A stretch of 53,516 bases of DNA from Acidiferrobacteraceae bacterium (GTDB taxonomy: Bacteria; Pseudomonadota; Gammaproteobacteria; Arenicellales; UBA868), in assembly GCA_002726415.1 (NCBI GenBank), contig PBSU01000006.1, positions 1 to 53,516 on the forward strand, given 5' to 3'. The position numbers and the translations under genes are program-made. Below the pieces are notes generated by a model. The model had not been told where the DNA came from. It saw only the letters and a program-made list of their open reading frames with translations, and did no database searches. Shown piece by piece: positions 16,534 to 25,685 of the stretch. Position 1 is the first letter of the stretch, and each line of letters begins with the position of its first letter.

Positions 16534-17213
16534 GTACGCCAAACCTGGTTGATGCCCTGGGTGCACTGATCCGCCGAGATACCCGGCTGGTGGTTCGTCA
16601 TCGCGGCGAACTTGCAAACCCGGTTATGTTCTTTGTCATCGTCGTATCTCTTTTCCCTTTTGGTGTCGGATCAGATCCCGAGCAACTGGCCCGTATCGGC
16701 CCCGGCATCATCTGGGTCGGCGCCCTACTGGCTACCCTGCTGGCGCTTGAAGGGCTCTTTCGATCCGATTTCGAGGATGGCACCCTCGAACAACTGGTGC
16801 TGGGCATCCACCCTCTGTCCGTTTTGGTGCTGGCCAAAGTCTTCGTCCACTGGTGCGCCACCGGTCTGCCACTGCTGGTAGCCACCCCGCTGTTGGCGAT
16901 GCTGCTGAATATGGATCCTGATGTTCAGGTTGTCCTGCTGGCTTCACTGGCACTGGGTACACCGACACTGAGTCTGATCGGTGCAGTGGGCATGGCCCTG
17001 ACGGTAGGCATCAGGCGCGGCGGATTACTGCTGACCCTGTTAGTACTTCCGCTCTACATACCGGTTCTGATTTTCGGCGCCAGCGTGGTGCTCGCGGCTC
17101 AGGCAGGGCTCCCCACCGCCGGCCACTTCTACGCGCTGGGTGCCATGGCTGTACTGGCACTGGCTTTGGCGCCGGTTGCTGCCGGCGCCGCCTTGCGCAT
17201 CAGTTTGAACTGA
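16530..17213 (+). CDS. ccmB: Heme exporter membrane subunit CcmB
   Basis: The 227-residue protein has six hydrophobic segments and the CcmB pattern: an N-terminal LIRRDTRLVVRHRGE, then NPVMFFVIVVSLFPFGVG, GIIWVGALLATLLALEGLFRSD-type TM2, EQLVLG, and PLYIPVLIFG near TM5. It forms the inner-membrane part of the CcmAB ABC complex. The start overlaps the ccmA stop by ATGA, so translation is coupled. The next gene is on the opposite strand and unrelated, so the ccm cluster ends here. Confidence 0.92.
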   Translation: MSTPNLVDALGALIRRDTRLVVRHRGELANPVMFFVIVVSLFPFGVGSDPEQLARIGPGIIWVGALLATLLALEGLFRSDFEDGTLEQLVLGIHPLSVLVLAKVFVHWCATGLPLLVATPLLAMLLNMDPDVQVVLLASLALGTPTLSLIGAVGMALTVGIRRGGLLLTLLVLPLYIPVLIFGASVVLAAQAGLPTAGHFYALGAMAVLALALAPVAAGAALRISLN

Positions 17214-17271
17214 CTCACGCTAATGCTGTCCGGGCCCAGTACCCAGCGGCCCATGTATAAGAACGGCGCCC

Positions 17272-18951
17272 TCATTCGTCAGTGACGCAGCCCTCGCTGG
17301 CGTTCTTCACATTCTTAATGTATTTGTACAACGTGCCCCGAGTCGTTTTATACGCCGGCATGACCCAGTCTGCTTTTCGCTGCGCAAGTTCTTCATCGGT
17401 TAGCGCTACGTTGATTGTATTGGCATCTGCATCAAGATCGATCATGTCGCCATCGGAAACCAGGCCAATCGGTCCCCCTTCCTGCGCTTCGGGAACAACA
17501 TGCCCAATCAGAAAACCGTGTGACCCGCCGGAGAACCGGCCATCCGTAATAAGCGCCACATCGGCACCCAGGCCAGCACCCATGATTGCCGAAGTCGGGG
17601 TCAACATCTCGGGCATGCCCGGCCCCCCTTTAGGACCCTCGTAACGGATAACGATTACATCCCCTTTGTGAATCCCCCCTTCTTCCAGTGCCCGAAGCAT
17701 GGCCTCTTCGCCCTCGAAAACACGAGCCGGCCCGCTGAACTGCCGACCCTCTTTACCGGTGATCTTAGCGACAGCGCCTCCTGGGGCGAGATTGCCCTTG
17801 AGAATGCGGATATGGCCTGTCTCTTTGATCGGCTCTGCCAAAGAATGAAAGACCTGCTGGCCTTGTTTCAGATCATCCAATTGCTCAAGATTCTCCGTGA
17901 TGGTCTGCCCCGTTACCGTTATACACCCACCATCAAGCAGACCCTCCTCAAGCAGATAACGCATTACGCCAGGAATACCACCGACGTTGTGTAGATCCTC
18001 CATAACATAACGGCCGCTAGGCTTAAGATCAGCCAGAAACGGTACGCGATCGCTGACAGCCTGAAAATCGTCAATACCCAGGGGTACGTCCACTGCCCGC
18101 GCCATAGCGATCAGATGCAGGACTGCATTGGTGGACCCGCCGAGGGCGGAAACGATCACCATCGCATTCTCGAAGGACTGGCGTGTCATGATGTCACGGG
18201 GGCGCAGATCCAACTCCAGAAGCTTTCGTACGGCAGCACCGGCGCCAAAGCACTCTTCCATCTTTTCTGGTAACACAGCTGGTGTTGAAGAACTATAAGG
18301 CAGTGCCATGCCCATAGCCTCAATTGCGCTCGCCATCGTGTTGGCCGTGTACATGCCGCCACAGGCACCAGCTCCGGGACAGGCCTGGGTTACGATTTCC
18401 TGGCGCTCTTCATCGCTGATGGCTTTGGCCAGGTACTGGCCATAACTCTGGAAAGCCGAGACAATATCAACAACCTGGCTACCGGCGTGGCCCGGTTTAA
18501 TCGTTCCGCCGTAGACCATCAATGCCGGTCGGTTGACCCGGCCCATTGCGATCAAACAGCCTGGCATATTCTTGTCACAACCAGGGACGGTTACCAGGGC
18601 GTCATACCATTGACCTCCCATAACCGTCTCGATCGAATCTGCAATCAGGTCTCGCGATTGCAGCGAATAACTCATCCCCTCCGTGCCCATCGAAATACCG
18701 TCGCTGACACCGATGGTATTAAAGCGCATGCCAATCATCCCCTCGTTCCGGACTCCTTCACCAATTCGACGGGCGAGGTCATTCAGATGCATGTTGCAGG
18801 TATTGCCTTCCCACCACATGCTGGCAATACCGACCTGCGGCTTGTCCATGTCGGCCTCATCCATGCCGGTGCCGTAAAGCATTGCCTGCGAGGCACCTTG
18901 GGACCGGGGCTGGGTAATCCGGGAACTAACCTTGTTCAATTTGTTAGTCAT
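17272..18951 (-). CDS. ilvD: Dihydroxy-acid dehydratase
   Basis: The 559-residue Fe-S enzyme makes 2-oxo acids in valine, isoleucine and pantothenate synthesis. The cluster cysteines lie in [18 protein letters not shown] and [16 protein letters not shown], and the C-terminal [19 protein letters not shown] motif is complete. The spacing and [10 protein letters not shown] resemble the branch close to mitochondrial Ilv3, whose members carry a [2Fe-2S] cluster; this is family knowledge. ATG at 18951 has GGAG six bases upstream. It lies alone from ilvBC and about 94 bp after the FAH-family gene, with a hairpin in between. Confidence 0.96.
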   Translation of the reverse strand: MTNKLNKVSSRITQPRSQGASQAMLYGTGMDEADMDKPQVGIASMWWEGNTCNMHLNDLARRIGEGVRNEGMIGMRFNTIGVSDGISMGTEGMSYSLQSRDLIADSIETVMGGQWYDALVTVPGCDKNMPGCLIAMGRVNRPALMVYGGTIKPGHAGSQVVDIVSAFQSYGQYLAKAISDEERQEIVTQACPGAGACGGMYTANTMASAIEAMGMALPYSSSTPAVLPEKMEECFGAGAAVRKLLELDLRPRDIMTRQSFENAMVIVSALGGSTNAVLHLIAMARAVDVPLGIDDFQAVSDRVPFLADLKPSGRYVMEDLHNVGGIPGVMRYLLEEGLLDGGCITVTGQTITENLEQLDDLKQGQQVFHSLAEPIKETGHIRILKGNLAPGGAVAKITGKEGRQFSGPARVFEGEEAMLRALEEGGIHKGDVIVIRYEGPKGGPGMPEMLTPTSAIMGAGLGADVALITDGRFSGGSHGFLIGHVVPEAQEGGPIGLVSDGDMIDLDADANTINVALTDEELAQRKADWVMPAYKTTRGTLYKYIKNVKNASEGCVTDE

Positions 18952-18985
18952 CACTTTCTCCGTCTCTCCTTACTTTTTATAGTGG

Positions 18986-19004
18986 CGCGTTAAAAAACAA
19001 CGCG
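18986..19004 (-). other. Hairpin in the ilvD leader
   Basis: CGCGTT and AACGCG pair perfectly around a loop of GTTTTTT, 35-53 bp before the ilvD ATG. It could be a weak terminator for the upstream operon or part of a leader structure. No T-run follows the stem, so it is not a classical terminator. Confidence 0.35.
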
Positions 19005-19045
19005 AGTTAGCACTCCTTTGTTCTCACGCGCCGTTATCGGCTGAT

Positions 19046-19885
19046 TCAGCTATATACGTGGTAACACTGCTCGCCGAGTCCCGCAACACCCAGGCGCAGC
19101 CTGTCACCGTCGCGAAGAAAACGTGGGGGCTGCCTACCCATACCTACGCCCGGGGGTGTACCGGTGGCAATGATATCGCCAACATCCAGGCTCATGCACT
19201 GACTGAGGTAGGCAATGATCTCGAATACCGGAAAAATCATGTTAGCCGTACTGCCCTGCTGGACCCGTTCCCCGTTAAGCTCGAGCCACAGTTCCAGTGC
19301 CTGTGGGTCACCCACCTCGTCAGGCGTGACCAGCCAAGGGCCAATGGGGCCATACCCGTCAGCTGATTTGCCTTTGGACCAGTTACCGCCCCGCTCAATC
19401 TGCCATTCCCGCTCGGAAAGATCATTCACGACACAGTAACCGGCAATATACTCCGAGGCCTCCTTCGGCGTAATGTATTTGGCCTGCCGACTGATCACCA
19501 CGCCCAGCTCTACCTCCCAGTCACTTTTCTGGGAGCCCCGAAGCAATTCAATATCATCGTAGGGCCCCGTGATCGCACTGACCGCCTTCATGAACACCAC
19601 TGGCTCCTTAGGCAACGCCATACCCGTTTCGATGGCATGATCACGATAGTTAAGCCCAATACAGACAAACTTTCCCGGTCGACCCGTGCAGGGCCCGATT
19701 CGTTGCCCGGCCGTCACTCGCGGTAATTCCAACGGGTCAAGGGCTGCCAAGCGCGACAATGTCTGCGGACCCAGCGTATCGGGACCCAGGTCATCAATAA
19801 TGCAGGACAGATCCCTTAATTCACCCTGCCGGTCGAGCACTGCCGGCTTTTCCTCCCCCGCGGGGCCGTAACGTATCAACTTCAT
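19046..19885 (-). CDS. Fumarylacetoacetate hydrolase family protein
   Basis: The 279-residue protein has the FAH C-terminal fold: FVCIGLNYRDHAIETG, EPVVFMKAVSAI, the metal-binding glutamates in SDWEVELGVVI, VNDLSEREWQ, and TGTPPGVGMG. Members hydrolyse acylpyruvates, decarboxylate oxaloacetate, or isomerise and hydrate 2-oxo acids. Substrate cannot be chosen from sequence; the general shape resembles 2-hydroxyhepta-2,4-diene-1,7-dioate isomerase and ureidoglycolate lyase-like members. The ATG overlaps the stop of the AsmA-like gene by 4 bp, so it is translated from the same message as dusA and asmA. Confidence 0.88.
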   Translation of the reverse strand: MKLIRYGPAGEEKPAVLDRQGELRDLSCIIDDLGPDTLGPQTLSRLAALDPLELPRVTAGQRIGPCTGRPGKFVCIGLNYRDHAIETGMALPKEPVVFMKAVSAITGPYDDIELLRGSQKSDWEVELGVVISRQAKYITPKEASEYIAGYCVVNDLSEREWQIERGGNWSKGKSADGYGPIGPWLVTPDEVGDPQALELWLELNGERVQQGSTANMIFPVFEIIAYLSQCMSLDVGDIIATGTPPGVGMGRQPPRFLRDGDRLRLGVAGLGEQCYHVYS

Positions 19886-21453
19886 TGCGTAGCCGGCTCC
19901 GAAGCAAAGTCTTGCAGTGCTTGTGATAATTCCCCCTGCAGATCGCGCTCCAAACTGTTGGCATACTCATCTACCGGAACCTCAGCCAATTCGGAGCTGC
20001 CCCCCACCGCAGCCTGCAACTGGAACTGCAGCATTTGGGGTATATCAATCATCAGGCTGGGCATGTCCCAGCGACCACTGATCCGCAACGGCAATACCAT
20101 CACGCCGGAGTTAAAAGGCGGGGGCAGCATAGCTGCGATCTCCGGCTTATCCAGGGTTAACGATATCCGGTAATCAATTGCTCCACTCTCCAACACTAAT
20201 CCCCCATGCCCACGAACATCCAGGCCACCGGCCTGGAAAGCAAGATCCTCGTTAATCACAAGCCCCTGTTCCACCCGCAACGTTGCATTGATATCTCCCA
20301 GGGAGGTAAAAGTGCTCTCCCCAACCCACTCACTGCCATCGCCGAGAGTATTACGGCCAAGGCGCTCTATCCATGTGCCAAGATTAACGCCTTTAACACG
20401 TCCTTCCTGGGCAGCAACCCTGATGACACCACGAGCAGAGGCCATCCGGCTGACGGCGTCGACACCCGAGAATGCCAGAGTTGCAGAAAAGTTACCCTGG
20501 GCCTCAATCATCTCGGTAAGGCCAAGATCTCCCAGTAAGTTGCCGATTTGGCACTGGCGAACTTCCTGTCGGGTTTGAAAGCTCAGATCAGCCCCATTAA
20601 CCTGCAGCAGCGTGTCGACGCGCGCCGTGCCTCCATAAAATCCGGCGGTGATGGGTGAGGCGCTAACCCGCCCACTATGGGCATGGAGCGGCATGACGAC
20701 ATCACTTAACACGACGCCGGCGGAGTGGAGTGAGCCGATCCGCAGCGTACCGCTGGCCTGGCTCTGCGCAGCCAGGACAGCGGGAAGATTCAACACCACC
20801 AGAGTATCAAAAGGCTGTTGATTTTCCCGTTGCACAAAGTCCCCCAGATCTAACGAGGGAATGGTTAGGTCGAAGTCAAAAACCGGACTCCCAGACCACT
20901 GTTCCACTTCCAGTTCACCCCGAATCTGGGTGGCATTCAGGCTTAGCTGTAGCCCAGTGAGTGATAATGCCTCGCTATCCAGCTCAAATGAACCTGAAGC
21001 GCTCGCCGCACGAAATGCCGATGGCGTGAACGCGTCCCAGTTTATCTCCCTGGCGCCTAGCATTCCCCGCAGATCAGCGTCTGCCATTTTAAAGTGGCCG
21101 CGCCCAGCAAAGGAGGTCCCGCGAACGGCTCCCAGCAGATCGCCCAGTTCTACCGACCATTCCAACGTCTTCAGATGCAGCCGCTGAGCTCCCGGAACCC
21201 CTGCGATCTCACGCAAATGCGCATCCTGTACCGTAATATCGGCGAACAACCGGCCCGGGGACTCGTAACGGGGATCAAAAGAGATGGGCCCTTCCAGAGC
21301 GAAACGATAACCTGTCCGAGTCTCTATCTCCCGGGCAATAGGGCCTCGAAAATCCGTGGGGTCAAATAGAGTCAATACCCAGATAAGGACTACCAGCAGA
21401 ACGAACACCAGGGCGCCAGCACTCCAGAGAAGCGCCCGCATGGCTGACTTCAT
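19882..21453 (-). CDS. AsmA family protein (AsmA-like, inner-membrane anchored)
   Basis: The 523-residue protein has one N-terminal membrane segment (ALLWSAGALVFVLLVVLIWVL) followed by FDPTDFRGPIAREIETRTGY, the start typical of AsmA proteins. A long beta-rich periplasmic domain follows, and near residue 350 lies the AsmA C-terminal-type GVIRVAAQEGRVKGVNLG. AsmA-like proteins are thought to bridge the envelope and carry phospholipids to the outer membrane. It overlaps dusA upstream and the FAH gene downstream by 4 bp each. No function specific to this operon can be inferred. Confidence 0.87.
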   Translation of the reverse strand: MKSAMRALLWSAGALVFVLLVVLIWVLTLFDPTDFRGPIAREIETRTGYRFALEGPISFDPRYESPGRLFADITVQDAHLREIAGVPGAQRLHLKTLEWSVELGDLLGAVRGTSFAGRGHFKMADADLRGMLGAREINWDAFTPSAFRAASASGSFELDSEALSLTGLQLSLNATQIRGELEVEQWSGSPVFDFDLTIPSLDLGDFVQRENQQPFDTLVVLNLPAVLAAQSQASGTLRIGSLHSAGVVLSDVVMPLHAHSGRVSASPITAGFYGGTARVDTLLQVNGADLSFQTRQEVRQCQIGNLLGDLGLTEMIEAQGNFSATLAFSGVDAVSRMASARGVIRVAAQEGRVKGVNLGTWIERLGRNTLGDGSEWVGESTFTSLGDINATLRVEQGLVINEDLAFQAGGLDVRGHGGLVLESGAIDYRISLTLDKPEIAAMLPPPFNSGVMVLPLRISGRWDMPSLMIDIPQMLQFQLQAAVGGSSELAEVPVDEYANSLERDLQGELSQALQDFASEPATQ

Positions 21454-22493
21454 GCTGCGAAGTTCGCCAATGCGTGCGAGTCTGTCAGGGGGTCAGTTTG
21501 CTGCGCTATGACCTGTCGCACCTTTGCCTGCGCAGCCTCGATCGCCTCCATACCGGCATCCGCCCTAAATGCCTGCTCGCTCAAAGTACGCCGCCAGGCC
21601 CGGGCACCCGGTTGCCCATGGAATAAGCCCAGCAGATGGCGGGAGAGGCCTTTTAACGGCACGCCTTGAGCAAGCTGGCGGGCCATATAGGGTTTGTAGT
21701 CCTCAAGAATCTGCCAGCGAGATTGCGCTCCCCCAGTTCGACCGAACAGCTCCCGGTCGACCGCCGCCAGGGTCCAGGGGTTCTGATAAGCCTCACGACC
21801 CATCATCACGCCGTCAACGTAGTCCAACTGGGTATGCGCCTGGGCCAGATCTCTGATACCGCCATTCATTACCACGGTAAGCTCCGGAAAAGTCCGTTTG
21901 AGGGCGTGGACCCGGGCATACTGGAGCGGTGGTATCTCGCGGTTCTGACGGGGACTTAAGCCCGACAGCCAGGCCTTGCGGGCATGCACGATGAACACCT
22001 GGCAACCTGCATCTGCGATCACTCCAACAAAGTTCGTCAGATACTCAAACTGGTCGTCGTGATCGACGCCAATCCGGCATTTGACGGTGACCGGAATCGA
22101 TACCACCGCACGCATAGCTGCAACGCACTGTGCCACACGGTGTGGCTCGTGCATCAGACACGCACCAAAACGGCCAGCCTGCACCCGATCTGACGGACAG
22201 CCGGCATTAATATTGATCTCTTCGAACCCGGCAGCTTCGCCCAGTTGGGCACACTGCGCCATGGCATCCGGCTCACTACCGCCCAGCTGCAAGGCAAGCG
22301 GGTACTCCCCCACATCATGCGCGAGGAACCGCGCCTGATCACCATGCAACAACGCCCCCGTTGACACCATCTCGGTATACAGGCGCGCGTGCCGGGAGAG
22401 AAGTCTTAGCAGATATCGTTCGTGCCGGTCCGTCCAACCCATCATGGGTGCGACACAAAAACGATGGCCCGATACAAGCATTGGGTTTAGCAC
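21450..22493 (-). CDS. dusA: tRNA-dihydrouridine(20/20a) synthase
   Basis: The FMN enzyme reduces U20/U20a in the tRNA D loop. DusA hallmarks are FCVAPMMGWTDRHERYLLR, LQLGGSEP, ININAGCPSDRVQAGRFGA with the catalytic Cys, VKCRIGVD, FIVHARKAWL, VVMNGGI and VDGVMMGREAYQNPW. GTG at 22493 overlaps the yjbQ stop and gives the family's normal short lead into RFCVAPMM; ATG at 22481 is a second choice. It ends by ATGA overlap with the AsmA-like gene. Confidence 0.94.
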   Translation of the reverse strand: MLNPMLVSGHRFCVAPMMGWTDRHERYLLRLLSRHARLYTEMVSTGALLHGDQARFLAHDVGEYPLALQLGGSEPDAMAQCAQLGEAAGFEEININAGCPSDRVQAGRFGACLMHEPHRVAQCVAAMRAVVSIPVTVKCRIGVDHDDQFEYLTNFVGVIADAGCQVFIVHARKAWLSGLSPRQNREIPPLQYARVHALKRTFPELTVVMNGGIRDLAQAHTQLDYVDGVMMGREAYQNPWTLAAVDRELFGRTGGAQSRWQILEDYKPYMARQLAQGVPLKGLSRHLLGLFHGQPGARAWRRTLSEQAFRADAGMEAIEAAQAKVRQVIAQQTDPLTDSHALANFAA

Positions 22494-22918
22494 GTTGGGG
22501 TTCCACAGACGGTGACAATCAGGCGCCGATGATGAGAACGGGCACGGTGTTCCCACAGGTATACACTCTGCCAGGTACCCAGCACCAGCCGACGGTCTGC
22601 GACCGGCACGGTCAGTGTCGTATCGGTGAGAACGCTTCGAATGTGGCCCGACATATCATCCGGTCCTTCGCTGGTATGGGTATAACGCGAACTACCATCG
22701 GGTACCACATGCTGCATGAACTGCTCCAGATCAAAATGGACCGCGGGGTCCGCATTCTCGGTTACCGTCAAGGAGGCACTGGTGTGTGTGCTGAAAATAT
22801 GGCATAACCCGATTCCGATTCCGGATCGATCTACCAGCTCGGCTACCAATGGCGTGATATCGCGGATTTCCCGTCCCTGGCTGTGGACCCACAGGTCCTC
22901 CTGGAACCACTTTGTCAT
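22487..22918 (-). CDS. yjbQ: YjbQ/UPF0047 family protein
   Basis: The 143-residue protein fits the YjbQ family, small beta-rich trimers with metal-binding His residues and weak thiamine phosphate synthase activity in E. coli. Family motifs are CHIFSTHTSASLTVTENADP, QHVVPD, HTSEGPDDMSGHI and LGTWQSVYLWEHR. ATG at 22918 gives the family length; the longer open frame to 23119 overlaps gshA and has no homology. It overlaps dusA by 7 bp and is divergent from gshA, with start regions about 40 bp apart. Its physiological role is unclear. Confidence 0.88.
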   Translation of the reverse strand: MTKWFQEDLWVHSQGREIRDITPLVAELVDRSGIGIGLCHIFSTHTSASLTVTENADPAVHFDLEQFMQHVVPDGSSRYTHTSEGPDDMSGHIRSVLTDTTLTVPVADRRLVLGTWQSVYLWEHRARSHHRRLIVTVCGTPTC

Positions 22919-22959
22919 TTCATGGACTAACTGCGAAAAAAGACTGTCGGAAAATCTAC

Positions 22960-24522
22960 GTGAGCGATAACCTAACACGAATACTGGAAAAGATCGAACA
23001 AGCCGGGATCGCGCCGATTCCAGCGACCATGCAGCGCGGGCTTGAAAAAGAAAGTTTGCGCATCGACGCAGATGGTGTCCTCTCGCAACGACCCCACCCA
23101 GAATCCCTGGGTGCAGCACTGACGCATCGCTACATCACAACGGATTACTCTGAAGCTCTTCTTGAGTTTGTCACGCCGGTAACAGCTACGGTACCCGCCC
23201 TACTGGATTTCCTGTCGGGACTGCATCAGTTTGCTTATCGTAATATTGGGGATGAGAAACTCTGGGTTAACAGCATGCCCTGCATCCTGCACGGCGAGGA
23301 CAGCATCCCGATCGCCGATTATGGCAACTCCAACGCCGGGCGAATGAAGTCGGTTTATCGGACGGGCCTTGCCTACCGCTATGGCAAATTGATGCAGACC
23401 ATCTCTGGGATTCATTTCAATTTTTCCTTGAATGATGCCTTCTGGCAGCCCTACCGCGACTTTCTAGGATCAACGGAACCATTACGAGATTTTAAGTCGG
23501 AGCAGTATCTAGGCCTGATGCGCAACTTTTACCGCCATGACTGGGTGATACCTTATCTCTTTGGTGCTTCACCTTCTGTTTGCCGCACTTTTCTCGAGGG
23601 CCGCCCGCATCACCTGCAACAACTCGGCCAGACCAGTTACTACCTGCCCCACGCCACCAGTTTGCGACTTTCCGATCTGGGCTACCAGAGTGAAGCCCAG
23701 GCAACCGTACATCTCAGCCTGAACAGTCTGGCTGAATACACGGAATCGTTAGTTCGGGCCACCACCGAACCCTACCCTCCTTACCAGAAGATTGGTATCA
23801 AAGTAGACGGCGCCTATCGCCAACTCAACAGTTCGCTGCTCCAGATTGAGAACGAATACTATGCCTCGATACGGCCTAAACGGATCGCCCACTCTGGCGA
23901 GAGGCCCAGCCATGCTCTGCAGGCACGCGGGGTTGAATATATTGAGTTACGCTCACTTGACCTCGACCCTTTCCTGCCCGTGGGCATCGACGAGGATGGA
24001 ATCCGCTTCCTGGAACTGATGATGCTCGCTTCCCTGCTACAACCCAGCGCACCCATGGATTGGGAGGAGTTCGTGCAGTTGCGCAACACGCGAACCCGTG
24101 TCGCAGAATACGGTCGGGATCCCGACCTGGTGATCACCGACGGTACTGGCCGGGCGTGCCCATTGCGCAATTGCGGTCTTGACCTGATCGCCAGCCTCGA
24201 ACCATTGGCAGCCTATCTGGATCAATCTTCACAGGGCTATCAGCAGGCCCTCACGCGCCAACGGGCCGCGTTCGAAGATTCTCAAAATACCCCGTCGGCG
24301 CGCGTACTTGCAGGTGTGCACGAGCATAATAATGTCTTCTTTGCCTTTGCAATGACACAGGCAGAGCGCCACGAAAATAACTTCAAAAACGCTCCGGTAA
24401 AAGAAACTGAGAACGACCTGCTGTACCGCGAAGCACAAGAATCACTGCGTCAGGCACAACAGATGGAGCAGGATGACACACTGGATTTTGAGACCTTCCT
24501 GGATCACTACTTCAATCAATGA
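22960..24522 (+). CDS. gshA: Glutamate-cysteine ligase (GshA, gammaproteobacterial type)
   Basis: The 520-residue enzyme joins glutamate and cysteine with ATP, the first step of glutathione synthesis; E. coli GshA has 518 residues. Visible motifs are MQRGLEKESLRID, TTDYSEALLEFVTP, SGIHFNFSL, KVDGAYRQLN and the metal-site IENEYYASIRPKR. The start is taken at GTG 22960, before SDNLTRILEKIE, as homologs begin a few residues before this helix; ribosome site is weak. gshB is not nearby. It is divergent from yjbQ and followed 48 bp later by a glycosyltransferase. Confidence 0.94.
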   Translation: MSDNLTRILEKIEQAGIAPIPATMQRGLEKESLRIDADGVLSQRPHPESLGAALTHRYITTDYSEALLEFVTPVTATVPALLDFLSGLHQFAYRNIGDEKLWVNSMPCILHGEDSIPIADYGNSNAGRMKSVYRTGLAYRYGKLMQTISGIHFNFSLNDAFWQPYRDFLGSTEPLRDFKSEQYLGLMRNFYRHDWVIPYLFGASPSVCRTFLEGRPHHLQQLGQTSYYLPHATSLRLSDLGYQSEAQATVHLSLNSLAEYTESLVRATTEPYPPYQKIGIKVDGAYRQLNSSLLQIENEYYASIRPKRIAHSGERPSHALQARGVEYIELRSLDLDPFLPVGIDEDGIRFLELMMLASLLQPSAPMDWEEFVQLRNTRTRVAEYGRDPDLVITDGTGRACPLRNCGLDLIASLEPLAAYLDQSSQGYQQALTRQRAAFEDSQNTPSARVLAGVHEHNNVFFAFAMTQAERHENNFKNAPVKETENDLLYREAQESLRQAQQMEQDDTLDFETFLDHYFNQ

Positions 24523-24570
24523 CTGTAATTTCGGGCGCCCCTCTCGCCACCCCTTAAGTACCACTCATGC

Positions 24571-25668
24571 ATGCCAGATTCGTGTAAACCACAGAAAGTG
24601 GTCGCCTGTTTTGTCTCGCCGCATGGCTTTGGCCATGCCTCGCGTACCAGTGCCATTCTTGAAGCCCTGCACGAACAAGAAGAAAATCTGAGGATTGAAC
24701 TGTTTACTCAGGTTCCGCCCTGGTTCTTCTCCCGGGTACCGGGCCAGATCGGCTACCACGAGCTTGACTGTGATCTGGGTCTGATACAAACCGATGCGCT
24801 ACATCCGGATCTGAATGCAACGGTCGCTGAACTGGGTCGCCGGCTTCCGCTGGATTCCCAGCAGATCAAGAACCTGGGTGACACACTCCGGACCCTGGGC
24901 TGCTGTGCCGTCATCTGCGATATCGCCCCACTGGGCCTGGCAGCCGCCGCGGCAGCCAAAATCCCCTCGGTGCTGGTGGAGAATTTCACCTGGGATTGGA
25001 TCTATTCGGGTCTGGCCGAATCCACACCAGCATTGACTCCCTTCAGTGAGTTGGTGGCGCCGCTTTTCAATAGTGCCGATCTGCACATCCAAACAGAACC
25101 TGTATGCGATCCGGTAACGCACGCACATCGCACCGGCCCTGTCAGCCGCCGTCCCCACCAGGATGCGATCACGACACGATGCCAGTTGGGCCTTAATCCG
25201 GATCGACCGCTGGTGTTTGTCAGCATGGGTGGCAACCCCTTGGATTTCCCATTTGCTGGGCGTCTGCGTTTCGAATTTACACCGTTTGATTTTGTGGTCG
25301 CCGGAATCGGCAATAGGATAAACACTCAGGAGAATGTCACCTTTTTGCCCGCCAAAAGTTCGTTCTATCACCCAGACCTTGTCCATGCCGCAGACGTTGT
25401 GGTCGGTAAAGTAGGCTACAGCACCACTGCGGAGGTTTATGAAGCGGGTGTTCCCTTTGGCTACGTGACCCGTGAGGGTTATCCGGAAATGGAGCCACTG
25501 GTTAGATTCCTGCAGCAAGAGGTGCCCGGGGTACCCCTGGGCACGAACGCCTACCTCGATGGGTCCTGGCTGAATCAACTGCCCCTGTTGCTTTCGTTAA
25601 AGCGGCGCAGTCGTAGCGGTCTTCGTGGCGCAACCCAGTGCGCCACACTGATCCGAGACCTGCTATAG
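24571..25668 (+). CDS. MurG-like glycosyltransferase family protein
   Basis: The 365-residue protein has the two-Rossmann GT-B layout. The N-terminus VVACFVSPHGFGHASRT resembles the N-terminal domain of plant-type arabinokinases and UDP-glycosyltransferases. The C-terminal half has PLVFVSMGGNPLDF and the nucleotide-sugar region ADVVVGKVGYSTTAEVYEAG with YVTREGYPEME. Substrate is unknown and no sugar-kinase domain is attached. It lies 48 bp downstream of gshA, perhaps co-transcribed, and faces argE at 18 bp. No clear ribosome site precedes the ATG. Confidence 0.75.
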   Translation: MPDSCKPQKVVACFVSPHGFGHASRTSAILEALHEQEENLRIELFTQVPPWFFSRVPGQIGYHELDCDLGLIQTDALHPDLNATVAELGRRLPLDSQQIKNLGDTLRTLGCCAVICDIAPLGLAAAAAAKIPSVLVENFTWDWIYSGLAESTPALTPFSELVAPLFNSADLHIQTEPVCDPVTHAHRTGPVSRRPHQDAITTRCQLGLNPDRPLVFVSMGGNPLDFPFAGRLRFEFTPFDFVVAGIGNRINTQENVTFLPAKSSFYHPDLVHAADVVVGKVGYSTTAEVYEAGVPFGYVTREGYPEMEPLVRFLQQEVPGVPLGTNAYLDGSWLNQLPLLLSLKRRSRSGLRGATQCATLIRDLL

Positions 25669-25685
25669 CCCCTGCGATACAACGC

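Noticed and set aside
22919-23119. Longer yjbQ reading frame
   Set aside because: The extra codons overlap the divergent gshA start and lack similarity; the normal YjbQ length is reached with ATG 22918.
24799-25578. A 259-residue minus-strand frame
   Set aside because: It is antisense to the glycosyltransferase-like gene, which has real motifs; the antisense frame has none.
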